Counted from the stretch's first letter, positions 34,801-47,611 are shown. The stretch: DNA of 64,000 nt from Cryptomeria japonica (GCF_030272615.1 NC_081409.1:881228220-881292219); one strand, 5' to 3'. Numbers and translations: made by a program. Notes: generated by a model not told the origin, from the sequence alone.

Positions 34801-35564
34801 GCATGACCAAATTTGGATCTAGGCCGGGCATGTTTGCATAAGACCATGTAAAGTTGATTTGGCGCTTCTCAAAAAATTCTACAAATTTTGGTTGTTCTTC
34901 TAGAGTTAATAGAGATGCCAAATCTATTTGGTGAGAAGTCTTAGGGGTCACCACATTGAATTCTATTGTTTCCTCTATTAGGATGGTTGATCTCTCCTGA
35001 TTCGTACGAAAGGGGAGGATGTCAAACCTTTTATCCTCAGGTGCCTCAAAGAGGTTTTCACCTTTGGATACACACTTTTTTTTTACCTTTTTGGGATCAA
35101 AAAGTGCCACTGTGTGGTTTTCACTAGAAGAACCAAGTTTTATTGTAATATTTTTGTAGCTGAAAGGTTTGCCATCTGCCCCAAAGTATGTTGCACTGTT
35201 AAGTTTGATGGAAAATCAAACTTTATGATCCCCACTTGGTATGTTATCCCATAATTCCAGAAATCCTATGAGCACCTCATCATTTTGGAAATGGTCAAGG
35301 CATGGGGGATTTGGTTGGTTCCATTCAATGAGTTTAGGATGAACAATAGGCATTACCTCATCGATTAAGTTAAGTTTGTGGGAGGCATTAGTGAGGGTTA
35401 GTACAGAGGTGTGAAGGTCATCGATGGTACTCTCCTTGTCATATTTAGGCATAGCATTTGACATAGGCCCTATGGAAGGCGCTACTAGCTGAGGAGCCCA
35501 AAATGTTTTAATCCATGCTTCTCCACAAACAGGTATATCTTTACGAGGGGGTGGACGTGATGTG
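31880..35564 (-). pseudogene. Gypsy-C pol, second part: RT-RNase H-integrase, broken
   Basis: Minus-strand reading, high to low coordinates: linker with WSYANMPGLDPNLVMHHL (~34,850); RT fingers LDVGFIRPIDYVEWISN, KSCPKDDFPLPNID and MLSLMDGFSGYNQI (~34,700-34,460); MPFGLKNVGATY; catalytic YVDDLL (~34,310); HLNLKKCVFGV; RNase H with GYELNYTAIERACLAI (~33,770) and later IPRDQNQDVD-type sequence (~33,240); integrase zinc finger and core pieces (HEGICGPH, YYWPSM, then KYLTKWIEVVPL at ~32,590); and a C-terminal end FEEGDLFLREN (~32,090). Stops and several frameshifts interrupt it, for example two stops around MPFGLKNVGATY. It continues without a gap from the part at 41,407 once Copia-B is removed. 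Confidence 0.9.
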
Positions 35565-36635
35565 TCTTGTTATTATGGATGATTTTGTCTTGTGTTCCAT
35601 TGGTTTTGTCATGATGTCAACACTTGTCTTCTTGGAGATCTACATTATTGTTTTGGCACTATGGTCTATTGGTATACTGTTCACCGGCAGACAGGTTATG
35701 TGTTCACCTCAAGGTTATATTGTTCACCGAAAGCGATGATGACTTGTTATTATCTGGAGATCATTTCATTATGTCAAAGACATTGGTTGGAAGCTTGGAA
35801 TTGGTGTTTTGTTTATTGTTCTAATTGGGTTGACAGATTTGCCTTTACCGACAGATAGGTCTAGGTTATGGACCGGTACACATTTCATGTTTAGATCAGC
35901 ATTGCATGTTATGGAGATTGTTTATTGATTCATTATTGTATTGAGCTGACATGTTGTAACTTATTTGTAATTGATTTTTATTGTAATATCTTTAGTGAGC
36001 CGACCTATTCATTTGGTCTTAGGTTTTGTATGAATGTAAGATCATCTTGATGATTGGATATGTACATGGATATGGAAATGGTATGAGTGAATATTGAAGA
36101 GAGAATATTAGCAGATCCTTGTGCGAATCAATTAGACATCATTTGAAGGTTGAAGGGAAGGTTATGAAGATGTTCAGAGCTTAAACTGGTACTGAATCAG
36201 GCATTGTAGATGCTATTTTGTGTAGTACATTATCATTGGTTTTAACCATCCAATTGTGTAGTCAGTGTGACTACTATTTTGTGATTGAGCAATGAACTCT
36301 AGGTGGTTGGCCTTTCTGCATGTGCAAACCCCATTTGTATACACATACTATCTACAATAGTATCATCTGATTGTGGGTAAGGTTTCCCATCATAGTTTTT
36401 CTCTCACCGGGTTTACACGTCAAAAATATTTGTGTCATGTGTTGTGGATATTGTTTCTCAATCTATTTTACACATTAAGTTAAACTGATACTGCTAATTC
36501 TTCTTATCTATTTTACCGACACTTAAATTTGGTTTATCGGCATTATGTTTATATTGTAATATCTTGCATTTGGATTACAATTTTATATAACCGGTTCACA
36601 ACTCATTCACCCCCCTATGCTTTCAGTTTCTAACA
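35565..36635 (+). repeat. Copia-B 5' LTR
   Basis: 1071 bp, ending TTTCTAACA just before the PBS. It matches the 3' LTR throughout, and I counted about 38 differences in the first 385 bp by eye. The first two bases are TC where the 3' copy has TG. Confidence 0.94.
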
Positions 36636-36637
36636 AT

Positions 36638-36649
36638 TGGTATCAGAGC
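36638..36649 (+). promoter_or_regulatory. Copia-B primer binding site
   Basis: TGGTATCAGAGC, an exact match to the initiator tRNA-Met primer site of plant copia elements, two bases after the LTR. Confidence 0.95.
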
Positions 36650-36692
36650 TAAGTCATCTCTGTGCAGAAGCCTAACAGCTTGAGGAGATCCT

Positions 36693-39600
36693 ATGGTAGT
36701 AAATATTTTTAGGAAGGATAGTCTAAAACTTGATGGAACTAACTATGGCATATGGAAGATCAGAATGGAAACACATCTGAACTGCATTGGAAGAGATATA
36801 TGGGATGTTAGAAAGAATAGCTATGTTGCTCCTTTACCAAATCAACCTCATCCACCAACATTGGCTAAGGACTTGGAGAATGATTGCAAAGCAAGAGAAG
36901 AACTTTTGAGCACATTATCAAATCAATAAATTATGGGATTATCAAACCAATCTACTACTAAATCTATTTGGGATAAATTGGAGACATTGAATGAAGGAGA
37001 TACCATTGTCAAATTGCAAAATTGGAATGTTACCAGGTCAGGTATGAAAACTTAAAAATGGAAGAAGATGAAAGAATTTCTTCTTTTATGGAAAGAGTTA
37101 ATGAAATTGTTTTGGGAATACAATGTTGTGGAGGATCCATAAGTGAAGATGAAATTGTATCTAAAGTTTTAAGAGCATTGGCACTAGCATATAAAATGAA
37201 AGTAACTGTTATTAATGAATTGAGAACCATACCTAATACTTCAGTTTCTAGAGATACTTTGGTTGGTAAACTTTTAGCTTTTGAACTTGAAGAATTTGGT
37301 CTTGTTGCTACTATAAAGACTGATTTATCTTTTAAAGCATCATCATCAGACAAAACTGATTGGAAAGCACTCTATGCAAAATAACTTGAAGATATGAGAA
37401 GAGAGAATAAAGAAATTGAAGATCTGGAAGCTCTATTTGTTAGGAAGATGCCTATAGGTCCAACGAGGAGTAAGTATGAAGGTAAAGCACCTTTCAATGT
37501 TTTAATTGCAATAAATTTGGTCATATAGCTTCTAGATGTCCTGACCGACATGCTAGGCTAAGGGAAGAAGCAAAAAGATCATATAAGCCTAACCTTGATT
37601 ATCAAAGATTCAGATTTAAGAAAAACAGAGATAAATCATGTTACTATGCAGATGAAGGTGTTACAGATGATTCAGAGGAAGATCCAGAAAATGGATGGGC
37701 TTTTGCTGCAAAAAAAGAAGATCAACCAACACCTATTGTCAAACCGACAGAGAAGACATTGGCAGCAAAAATTGAAGAGAAAGATGAATGGATAATAGAT
37801 TCTGGATGCTCACATCATATGACTGATGACAAAAGAAAATTCTCATCTTTTCAAGAAATCAATGGAGGTAAAGTAAGGTCTGGAGATGATAAAGCTTTTT
37901 TAATCAAAGGAAAAGGTTCTATATCTTTGGATGGTAAGCATAATACTGACAATATTTACTATGTAGAAGGTTAAAGCATAATGTTTTGAGTGTTGGTCAG
38001 TTAGTTGAAAAAGGATCTCAGTTACAATTCAAGAATGGGAAATGCAAAATCACAAACAAAACTGGATTGGAGATTGCAACCGGTAATTAGACTAAAGGTA
38101 ATATCTTTTATTTGAATTCTGGTGAAAAGACATGTTTGATTGCACACATTGATGAAAGTTGGTTATGACATAAGAGACTTTGTCATGTAAATTTTGATAG
38201 CATGTTCAACTAAGGTAGTAAAGGATTTACCTAATATTGTGAAACCTCATAATCTGGTATATAGGGAATGTCAAATGGGAAAGCAAGTTAGAACAACATT
38301 TAAGAGCATTACTGAGAAATCCAATAATATTCTTGATTTAATTCATACTGATTTATGTGGTCTAGCAAGAACAACAAGTCTATAGGGAGATACATATTGT
38401 ATGCTAATAATTGATGATTATTCTAGAATGTGTTGGGTTACTTTTCTCAGGGAGAAATCAGAAGCTTTTGGAAGATTCAAGATATTCAAAGCAACGTAAG
38501 ATGACTTAGAAAAAATTGAAAAGAATAATACTTGGACATTGGTTCCTCGACCTAAAGACAAAAATGTAATTGGAACTAAATGCGTATATAAGAATAAACT
38601 TAATGAAGATGGTAAATTAATTAGAAACAAAGAAAGATTAGTTTGTAAAGGTTATTCACAGAAAGAATGAATTGATTATAATGAAACCTTTGCACCAGGA
38701 GCTAGTATTGAGGCAGTTAGACTATTTCTTGCATTTGCAGCCTATAAGAACTATAAATTTTATCAAATGGATGTTAAATGTGCATTTTTGAATGGAGATC
38801 TTGAGGAAGAGGTTTACATTGAATAGCCTAATGGATTTTCTTTGAAATATAACAAAGATATGGTTTGTAGGTTAAGGAAAGCTTTATATGTCTTGAAGAA
38901 AGCTCCCAGAGCTTGGTATGCTAGATTGGATAAATACCTTTTAAAGCTTGGTTACACAAAAATTAATGTTGATAGTAACTTATATTACAAGGTTACGAAT
39001 GATGAAATTTTGGTTATTGAAGTATTTGTAGATGATATCATTTTTGGAGGACAAGATGGTCTATGTACGGACTTTGCTAACAATATGCAGGAAGAATTTG
39101 AAATGTCTATGATTGGAGAGATAAAATTCTTTTTAGGTTTGCATATTTTATAGATAGATAAAGGGATATTCATTAGTCAAACAAAATACTTGAAGGAACT
39201 TTTGAAGAAATTTTGGTATGGAAAATTCTAAACCAGCAAGTACTCCTATGGCTAAAATTGATAAAATGACTTTGAAGGATGAATCGGCTCCTGTTAATCC
39301 GACAAGGTACAAATCTATGATTGGAGGATTACTGTATTTAACTCAAACAAGGCCTGATATAATGAATGTAGTATGTATTGTATCTATATTTCAAGGAAAT
39401 CCTAAAGAAAATCATGAATCCACAGTTAAAAGGATTTTTCGGTACTTACAAGGAACAACAAATCTACCCCATATGTACTGGAGAGAGGCAGTGAATACAA
39501 CGGTTTACACTTTCAACAAAGTTCACATCAAAAGTGAAACCAGTGATGTAGATGTCAAAAAGAGCACCACCAGAGGCACATTCTTTCTTGGTAGCAAATT

Positions 39601-39991
39601 GATTTCTTGGATAAGCAAAAAACAAACTTGTACATCATTATCTACTATAGAATTAGAATATGTTGTAGCGGCAACAAATTGCACCCAGGTATTATGGATC
39701 AAGCAAATGTTTAAGGATATAAAGGTAAAATGCAAAGAACCGGTAATCATATATTATGACAATTTAGTAGTAATTGATATATCAAATAATCTGGTATTTC
39801 ACTCTAAGACAAAGCATGTTTCTATTAAGTATAATTTTTTGAAAGAGAATGTTGAAGCAAATGAAGTAAAATTGGTTTATGTGAATACTAAAGAGAAAAT
39901 TGCAGATATCTTTACAAAGCCTTTGCCTAAGGAAACATTTGAATATCTCAGAGAGCAGCTTGGGGTAATTTACCCACTGGGAGAGACTTAG
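36693..39991 (+). pseudogene. Copia-B gag-pol relic with internal rearrangement
   Basis: Gag starts at ATG 36,693 (LDGTNYGIWKIRMETHL), then SSFMERVNEIVLGIQCCGG, then a CCHC knuckle in another frame (CFNCNKFGHIASRC, ~37,495). The protease is IIDSGCSHHMT (~37,795). The integrase zinc-finger region is decayed (HKRLCHVNFDS ... ECQMGKQ), and DLIHTDLCG and IIDDYSRMCWVTFLREKSEA follow. The integrase core then stops abruptly near 38,495 and RT begins ([38 protein letters not shown], catalytic FVDDIIFGG at ~39,025). RNase H contains a foreign integrase-like piece at 39,464-39,532 and ends with KHVSIKYNFLKENV and ADIFTKPLPKETF. Frameshifts near 37,020, 37,490 and 39,210, plus many stops. Confidence 0.92.
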
Positions 39992-40310
39992 ACGATGAGG
40001 ATTGGCATCAAACCGACAGGAACTAACAGAAAATCTTTTTCTGGCTTTGATGGAGGAGAGCTACTTCTTAGGGGGAGTAGTTGGCTGAGTGTTATGTTTT
40101 TAAAAAAACTTAACTGTTTTGGCATTTGATGTCAAAGGGGGAGAGATATCTATGGAATAACATTATACAATGGAGAGATGTATTGAAATGTATCTTTGGT
40201 TTGTTGGTTTCTATTTTCTATTACAAAACTTTGTATTGATCTACTCTGGGGAGATTGTTGGTATTTTTGGCACTTAGATGTTTTTCTATCTAGTGTTGCC
40301 ATCAATGCCA

Positions 40311-40321
40311 AAGGGGGATAT
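40311..40321 (+). promoter_or_regulatory. Copia-B polypurine tract
   Basis: AAGGGGGATAT immediately before the 3' LTR (TGTTGGTATT). A similar purine block, AAAGGGGGAGAG, lies upstream at about 40,134, and GGGGAGATTGTTGGTATTTT at 40,248 mimics the real PPT-LTR junction. Confidence 0.85.
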
Positions 40322-41401
40322 TGTTGGTATTATGGATGACTTTGTCTTGTGTTGCATTGGTTTTGTCATTGATGTCAACACTTGTCTTCTTGGAGATCTA
40401 CATTATTGTTTTGGCACTATGGTCTATTGATATACTGTTCACTACCAGACATGTTATGTGTTCACCGACACGTTATATTGTTCACCAGCAATGATGATGA
40501 CTTGTTATCATCTGGAGATCATTTGGTTATGTCAAAGGCATTGGTTGGAAGCTTGGAATTGGTGTTTTGTTTATTGGTCTAATTGGGTAGACATATTTGC
40601 CTTTACCAGTAGATAGGTCTAGGTTATGGACCAGTACATGTTTCATGTTCAGGTCAGCATTGCATGTTATGGAGATTGTTTATTGATTGGTTATTGTCTT
40701 GAGCCGACATGTTGTAACTTATTTGTAATTGATTTTCATTGTAATATCTTTATTGAGCCGACCTATTCATTTGGTCTTAGGTTTTGTATAAATGTAAGAT
40801 CATGTTGATGATCAGATATGTACATGGATATGGAAATGGTATGAGTGAATATTGAAGAGTGAATATTAGTAGATCCTTGTGCGAATCAAGCAGACATCAT
40901 TTCAAGGTTGAAGGGAAGGTTATGAAGATGTACAAAGCTTAAACTGGTACTAAATCAGGCATTGCAGATGTTATTTTGTGCAGAACATTATCATTGGATT
41001 TAACCATCCAATTGTGTAGTTAGTGTGAGTCCTATTTTGTGATTGAGCAGTGAGCTTTAGGCGGTTGGCCTTTCTGCATCTGCAGACCCCATTTGTGTAC
41101 AGATACTATCTGCAGTAGTACTATTTGATTGTGGGTAAGGTTTCCCACTATGGTTTTTCCCTCGCCGGGTTTCCACGTAAAAAATCTTTGTGTCATCTAT
41201 TGTGGATGTTGTTTCTCTTTCTGTTTTACACATTAAGTTAAACCGATACTTCTAATTCTATTTATCTATTTTACCGGCTCTTAAGTTTGGTTTAGCAACA
41301 TTAAGTTTGTATTATAATATCTTGCATTTGGATTACAATTTTATATAACTGGTTCCCAACTGATTCACCCCCACTCTTAGTTGTCCTTCCAGTTCCTAAC
41401 A
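40322..41401 (+). repeat. Copia-B 3' LTR
   Basis: 1080 bp, TGTTGGTATT...CCTAACA, followed by the ATGTG target-site duplication. Confidence 0.95.
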
Positions 41402-41406
41402 ATGTG

Positions 41407-44400
41407 TCTTCCTCGTCTGAAGTATTTAGATGAACTGAATCAAATTCCCACTCATGTGAGTCTATCTCTGATTCACTCTTGAGCATCTAATTACTGTACC
41501 AAGCTGGGATGTCTTTTGAGTTGAATAGGGAATTAGTTACCAACTTATGTACTTTTGGAGGTGGGATTGTTGGTGTTGTTGGTGCTGCTGACACTACTGA
41601 TGGGATTATTGGTGCAATTGATGCTGCTAGTGGGTTTATTGGTGTTTTTGATGGGGTTATCAGTTCTATTTATGCTGCTGATGTAGTCAAAGATTGCATC
41701 CTTGGAAAAAATGGCTGATATATGGGTTTGTTGGGTTTCACTTTGAATCGGAGCTTGGGAAGAGATTCCTTTTGAAAACCCACTCTAGTTTTATATCTTG
41801 CCTTCAAATCTGGTTGTAAGGGCTCTTTTCATCCTTGTTTGCAAGGTCCCAGAGTATTATGGTCATCATAGCCCATTCTTTGCATAATAGTGAAGCCTTT
41901 TCCATATTTGTCAGTGGGAAGTTTAGCCTTTGGGCTTTCTTTGTCGATGCGGTCTATGTAGATCCATTCTGCCAGGTCTTCATCCATGGTTTCCTCCTCT
42001 TGACTTTTACCAGGGGTAAATTGTGTCAAGGTGCAAGTGCTTTTGGGTAGTGGTCTTTGAAGTAAACCTTGCGTTTGCCACGAGTTCTAGGGGATGTGAG
42101 TAACTGCCCAACACAAAAGAGTTGGCTAAGATTATATTCCCCAAGACCTTCCTTAGCCATTTTCATTTTCAATTTCTCCTGCTTTGGTGTAGGAGTTATT
42201 AAGATGGAAAGAGATGTTGGATTTACATATGATGAAGAAGGAATAGCTTCCCTGTTGTTAGGTATGGTGATCTCTAGCTGATGGTTAATATTATTACAAT
42301 ATGCAAATGGATTTGCATCGCCGAGGATAGTAATTTCTACCCCATTATGTGGAAACTTGATACATTGGTGATAGGTAGATGGGACTGCTTGTATGGCATG
42401 TATCCAAGGTCTCCCTAATAAGAGATTGTATAGTAGAGGAAGGTCTAGAACCTGGCAAACTATATGCTTCACCAATGGCCCAACCCTGATAGGTAATATA
42501 ACAACTCCTTTGGAAGAGTGTTCTACATCATCATATACCTTAATGGTTATCTTTTTGCTGGCATCAATTGATTCTACTACATAGCCTAATGTTGTGACTA
42601 CCTGCAAGGTGCATATGTTTAAACCGACTCCATTGTCAATCAAGAATCTCTTGATTCTATGTTGGTTCACAAATCCTTCAATATGGAGGGAGGCATTATG
42701 GGGTTGTTGGAAGGATGCTTTGTCACTTTCAGTAAAAGTGAGACATGGTGATGACTTCAGATTTCCAAACATGGCTTGAAATTGATCTGTGTTGAGGTTG
42801 GTGGGGACTGACACTTCTTGGAGAGTTTGGTCCAAGATTGTTTTTTGTGATGGAGATAAGCGTAAGAGCTCTAATATGGAGATGAAGGCTTGATTTTTAT
42901 CCAATTTCTCTACAAGATTATATTGCTTGGAGAGGAGTGTCATTCCTTGTGGTGTCGCTCAAATAGTAATCTTGCTACAATGCGTAACAATGTTGCATGC
43001 AGGATTTGGATTTTTGATGGTAAGGGTTGCAACTTGTTCATCCACATCATACAAGTGATTCATAGTATAATTGTACGCAACTTGTGTGTAATTAGTTATG
43101 GTATCTATTTTTCTCCCCAAAGTGGAAGGACCCATTTGATCATGTGATGGAAGTGGATTCTTGAACATTGAATGATCATCATTGGATGTTTTAGGGTCAT
43201 TTCATTCAATCTCAATTTCTCCTCTATCAATAAGATCTTGAACAAGATGCTTCAGTCGATGGTAATTCCCTATCTTATGCCCTCTTCCCTAGTGAAATTC
43301 ACAATGTTCATGATCTCGCCACCATGAAGGATTAACTTAAGGCTCATAATTATATGCTTTTGGTAAGGTCACAAGGTTGGAGGATATCAATTGATGCAAG
43401 AATGTTTCAATAGGTTCCCCTAAGGGTGTATATGTGCGTTTTGGTTTGTAATTTTGTTGCTTTCATTTGGATTCCTTTTGTTGTGTATTATGACCTTGAA
43501 TTTGTGGTTTATTGATGGTGTTGTTGTAAGGAGGGGGATTCTGTCCTTCAAATCTGACCACAGGTTGTACAATTTTTACTGTTCTTGCATCCACTATCCT
43601 GTCATTGACAGCTTTCTTGTTCTTGTTCCAAAATTTGGGTTTATCACTATTATAATATGGTCGAGGGCCATCTTTGGGTTCATTATAAAGTTTGATGAGG
43701 GCTCTTTCACACTTTAGTCCTTGAGTGATTATCTCTTCAAAAGATTTTGTACCCTTCATGTCTAAATGAAATTCCATTTCATCATTTAAGTTGGAAATAA
43801 AAATTTCCACTAGTTCTTTCTTAGGTAGATGAAGGGAGAGTCTACTAGATAGTTGCCTCCACCATTGCAAGAAAGCTGAGAACAAATCCCCTGGTTTTTG
43901 TTTGGTGTTGCATGAATCTGCCATGGTGATATCACGTTCTATATTGTGTGCATAGTGAGCGATGAATTTTTGGACCAGTTCTTCGAATGTTCGAATGCCA
44001 CTAGGAGTTCGTGAGAACCATTGTGTGGTTGTGCCTCCCAAACTTTGAGGAAAGAGGTGCATTAGATAGGTGTCCTCATAGGCCACCTCTAAACAAGCTA
44101 AGTGAAATTCTCTCACATGATCCCTAGGATCTCCTTTGCCTCTATAATTTTCAAATTTCGGTGTTTCAAACCCTCGTGGAAAAGGTGGCATGAGTATGTT
44201 TCTATCAAAAGGATAGGGACAAATTTCATTGAGTGAGAACTGAGTAGTCTTCACACCACTATTCAGTCGTTGAGCAAGATTTTCTAGTTGTTGCCTCAAC
44301 ATGTCTATTTTCGAAGGGGGAGGAGGAGGTGGATGATTCTCTTGATGATTAGGGTCATAGCGGAAGTAGTCTCTACCTCTTCTATCATCGAGATGACTAT

Positions 44401-44684
44401 GTTGCTCAGATGCTTGTCATATTTGTGTTGTATTGAAGTTGGAGGGTAGTATGGCACCCTCTTGAGGAAGTCTAAAGCAATGAGCATCGACATTGTTTTG
44501 AAGGATTTTGTCAAAGAGTGTTTAATTTGGGATTATGTTGTGCTCTTTCTATATCTTCTGGAGTTGGAATGTTGGGATCTTCATCATTAGTGCCTCCTCC
44601 AAAGGCCTCATGAAAATCGTTGAGGTTTTCTTCCTCCTCTTCAATTTTTGATTGTCGGTTTCTCATTAATCTTGTTTGAGCCAT
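41407..44684 (-). pseudogene. Gypsy-C gag, protease and G-patch, broken
   Basis: Starts at ATG 44,684 (MAQTRLMRNRQSKIEEEEEN). Retrotrans_gag capsid on minus 44,302-43,463: FENYRGKGDPRDHVREFHLA, YLMHLFPQSLGGTTTQWFSR, LQWWRQLSSRLSL. Nucleocapsid-like CEFH-stop-GRGHKIGNYH at ~43,275 (TAG for CAG). Protease region minus 42,943-42,026 with LIDNGVGLNICTL as the active-site loop and LLGRPWIH near the end. A G-patch-like motif follows at minus ~41,910-41,835 (YGKGFTIMQRMGYDDHNTLG). The frame then runs DSHEWEFDSVHLNTSDEED into the Copia-B insertion. One gag frameshift near 44,510-44,302 and scattered stops are present. Confidence 0.9.
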
Positions 44685-46765
44685 GATTTTGATGTTTGTG
44701 AAAATGATTATGAGGTGTTGATGAAGTGTTTTGATGGAAGACAAGTTTTTATTAAATGTTTATTGGAAGATAGATCTCTAACACTGAAGGTTGGATGTTA
44801 ACAGAGCTCTTTGAGAATTGCTCTTGTGTTTTTCAACAATTTTGATGTGATGAGGTATAACAAGGTTTGAGATGTGTTACAAAGTAAGCTATCTAGCAAT
44901 GAGAGGATGCACTCATAAACTAGTTTTAACCTGTGTAGAAATGCATCTTAGGATGATTGATCCTAGATGTAGAGACACCCTAAAAGTGATTTGCTGGTTT
45001 GATTTAGCAAGATCTAAAAGAACTAAGGAAAAGGCCTTTTTATGTTTGAGAGTTAAATAGATTGTGATTTGTTTGAATGTGAAAGCAGGTAGGAAGTGTG
45101 TCTCAATAAAAAAATTCTTTTATAAAGGGGGTTTCTACTTCTTCCTCTCTTTCAGGGGTTGGTGGTTCCCCTCGAGCTTTGTTGTATGTAATACAAATTT
45201 GAGGAAAGAAAGAAGGATTGATATTGCCCCCTTTGCTCTTGTGATAATCAAAAGCTCTATACTACATAAAAGCTCTATTGCTCAAAGGCTCTTTGTCAAA
45301 TTCATTGGATTTTCCCTAAAGGTATAAATGCATATGACACAAAAATACTCTATGTGAGAGAAAGAGTTGTCTATTGATATAGAAAAACTTCCTTCTTTTG
45401 ATAAGAGATTTTGAACCAAGTTGTCTTTTCTTCAATTTGGTTTGTTGATGAAGATTTCATTTTCTCAAGATATGAGTGATGGTCATACAAACTGATACTT
45501 TGTTTCACTTGTTGAGGTAGATTTGTTTGTTAATTCTGATGTAGATTCGTTGGATGGATACTTGGTTTCAATTGTTTTGAATTTATTTGACAAGAAAACA
45601 TAGCAAGCACACAAGCACAATAACCTTGCCCTTTTTCAATAAAAGGAACAATAGGTGTGGGTCTAGATCATCCCAATTATGAACTATTTTTGACCCTTTA
45701 TAAATGTATTTTAATGTTCCCAAATCTTGAAGTTGGCTCAAATTTTTACTGGTCTTGAAACAAGATGAAGACAACTCAAACACTTTTTATCTAGGCTAAG
45801 GTCATGGCCAATTACGATATTTTCATCCCACATCTTGATATTTCTTTGACTTTGGTACTATATACCTTATGAATCCCATCGTGGAAGGTAAGGATGTGCT
45901 ATACTAAGTCTTGCACGAGCATAACAAATAGATGATTCCTGTGATGGAGGAGTCACTACTTTTATCAAGCTACAAGTAGCCTTTGAAAAAGCCATGTTTC
46001 TACTCAAGGAAATATGTATGGTGAGTATCTTGGGAGCAAAACCATCTATGCTCTTGCACTAAATTTTTTACAAATATCCTCAATCAATAGAATGGGTGGG
46101 ATTCTAAAATAAGAGGTGTCTAGTAATGTTCGATGTCTTTGGATTGAAGTTCATTCTGCAGTGACTCACTTAAGAGCCTTGTAACTTGTGGTGGGGCCCA
46201 TATGTCCTTTTAGCAAGTTACACTGTAGGAACAACTACACCTAAGGATACAAATTTCACTCTCACCTGATTTCTATAGAGACTCGAAGGATTTATCTTGC
46301 AAGGTCATTCCCAAGAGTGATGTGTCTCTTGGCAGGCCTTTTTGAAAAATAAAAAATTAAGAGCGGTAATAACACTTTTCTCTTGCACCTAGGACCACGA
46401 GAGCCAAGCGAGAGGATAGTGTGTTAGAAATGGGACCACTCTACAGTTTTGCACAAGCGTGTCAGTCACGAAAAACACTTGTTCTTTTTAACTATTTATT
46501 GCAGTGTGATCTATTTGCTATTTGGAGATGTTGCTCCAACATACATGATGTTCTTTTTTATTCCACAAAGCAATTTGTTTTCTAACTAGGAAAGTGAAAA
46601 TCCTGGTCAACAAAATTGAAAGTACGTTTTCTCAAAGTAAAATTTCTTTGTAAAAAGGGACAAGTTTGTTTGTTCTTTTTATGATCCAAATTGAAAATGA
46701 AGTCGATTTTAAGTGCACCAAAAGAGTGAAGTTGATTTTTAAATCTCTTTGCCTGAAAACAAGAA

Positions 46766-46975
46766 AAATGAAGTTTGTTTTAGGCACCAAAAGTGAAAAA
46801 TGAGGCTTATTTTAAGTGTACCAAAAAGACCATGAGGTTTGTTTTAATCCTTTTTGTTTGAAAAACCTGAAAGATGAAGTTTGTATTAAGCACCAAAAGT
46901 GAAAAATGAGGTTTATTTTAAGTGCACCAAAAACACTATGAGGTTAATTTTAATCCTTTTGTTTGAGTAAATCAT
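46766..46975 (+). repeat. Tandem repeat, ~106-bp unit, in the Gypsy-C leader
   Basis: The unit starting ATGAAGTTTGT and containing GCACCAAAAGTGAAAAATGA, then TTATTTTAAGTG and ACCAAAAA, occurs at 46,768 and 46,874 with few changes. A poorer half unit precedes it from about 46,695. Confidence 0.8.
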
Positions 46976-47159
46976 GAAAGATTAAATTTTAAACTCCAAG
47001 ATTTAAATAAAAATCTTTCTAGCTTAACTTCTCCAAAACCTACAAGAAATTGTTAGTAACTTGCAAAACAAACCAATTAGTAAAAATAATAAATCTCAAG
47101 GGGGCTTCCACAAGCCTAAATTTAGTTTTTTGGTTATAATTTTTTTTTTTGAACTCTCT

Positions 47160-47520
47160 GTTACAAAAGTACTACTCTATGAGAACACATAAGTGCTACT
47201 TTAGACAAAAGCGCTGAAGTAATCACAAAAGCGCAAAACTAACAACAACAATGCTAAAATAATAACAACGCTACAATATTAACAAAAGTGCCAATTTAAA
47301 ATTTTTTGACAAAATAAATAAAAATACATACAGAGAGCACAGACGTGCCAGATTATGAGAAAAGTGTTAATTAATGGACAAAAGTGTGAAAACTTCAATA
47401 AAAGTGCTAAAACTATAACAAAAGTGCTAAACTAATGACAAAAGTGCTGAAACTAGGATGAAAGCGCTAGAACTCTTCTATCAATAGCGCCAAAATGCGA
47501 GACAAAAGCGCTAAAGTGCA
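47160..47520 (+). repeat. Minisatellite of ACAAAAGTGCTAAA-like units
   Basis: About a dozen imperfect copies of ACAAAAG(T/C)GCTAAA with variable spacing (for example 47,397-47,451 and 47,500-47,516). It is the inverted counterpart of the motif array at 26,985-27,370. Confidence 0.78.
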
Positions 47521-47587
47521 ACCTATGTGTGGAAATTTATAAGAAAAATAAAAAAAAGTTAGTTTAAAATCAATCAGAAGGTTGCAT

Positions 47588-47611
47588 GTTCGATTCATGT
47601 TGAGTTCACCA
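47588..47611 (-). promoter_or_regulatory. Gypsy-C primer binding site with unusually long tRNA match
   Basis: On the minus strand, TGGTGAACTCAACATG and the bases after it follow the 5' LTR after two T bases. Read on the plus strand the same DNA ends GTTGAGTTCACCA and is preceded by GCATG-TTCGATT-CATGT, which has the form of a tRNA T arm (5-bp stem, TTCGATT loop), then a 7-base acceptor strand and CCA. Complementarity thus appears to extend over the acceptor and T arm. I cannot name the tRNA. Confidence 0.7.

Larger units (their letters stand above)
35565..41401 (+). mobile_element. Copia-B: Ty1/copia retrotransposon nested in Gypsy-C
   Basis: LTRs 35,565-36,635 and 40,322-41,401 (about 1.07-1.08 kb), PBS, gag-pol relic 36,693-39,991 and PPT. 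The target-site duplication is ATGTG on both sides (35,560-35,564 and 41,402-41,406). Removing the element plus one ATGTG restores a continuous minus-strand Gypsy-C frame (EED-TSRPPPRKD). The 5' LTR begins TC instead of TG. Internal deletions removed most of the integrase core, and a piece of integrase now sits inside RNase H. Confidence 0.95.

Noticed and set aside
40248-40268. Alternative start of the Copia-B 3' LTR (GGGGAGATTGTTGGTATTTT)
   Set aside because: The 5' LTR matches from the later TGTTGGTATTATGG at 40,322, not from here; it is a look-alike of the PPT-LTR junction.
46766-47520. CRISPR-like array
   Set aside because: Repeat units are imperfect with irregular spacing and lie in the leader of a plant retrotransposon; no CRISPR array is expected or seen in the window.
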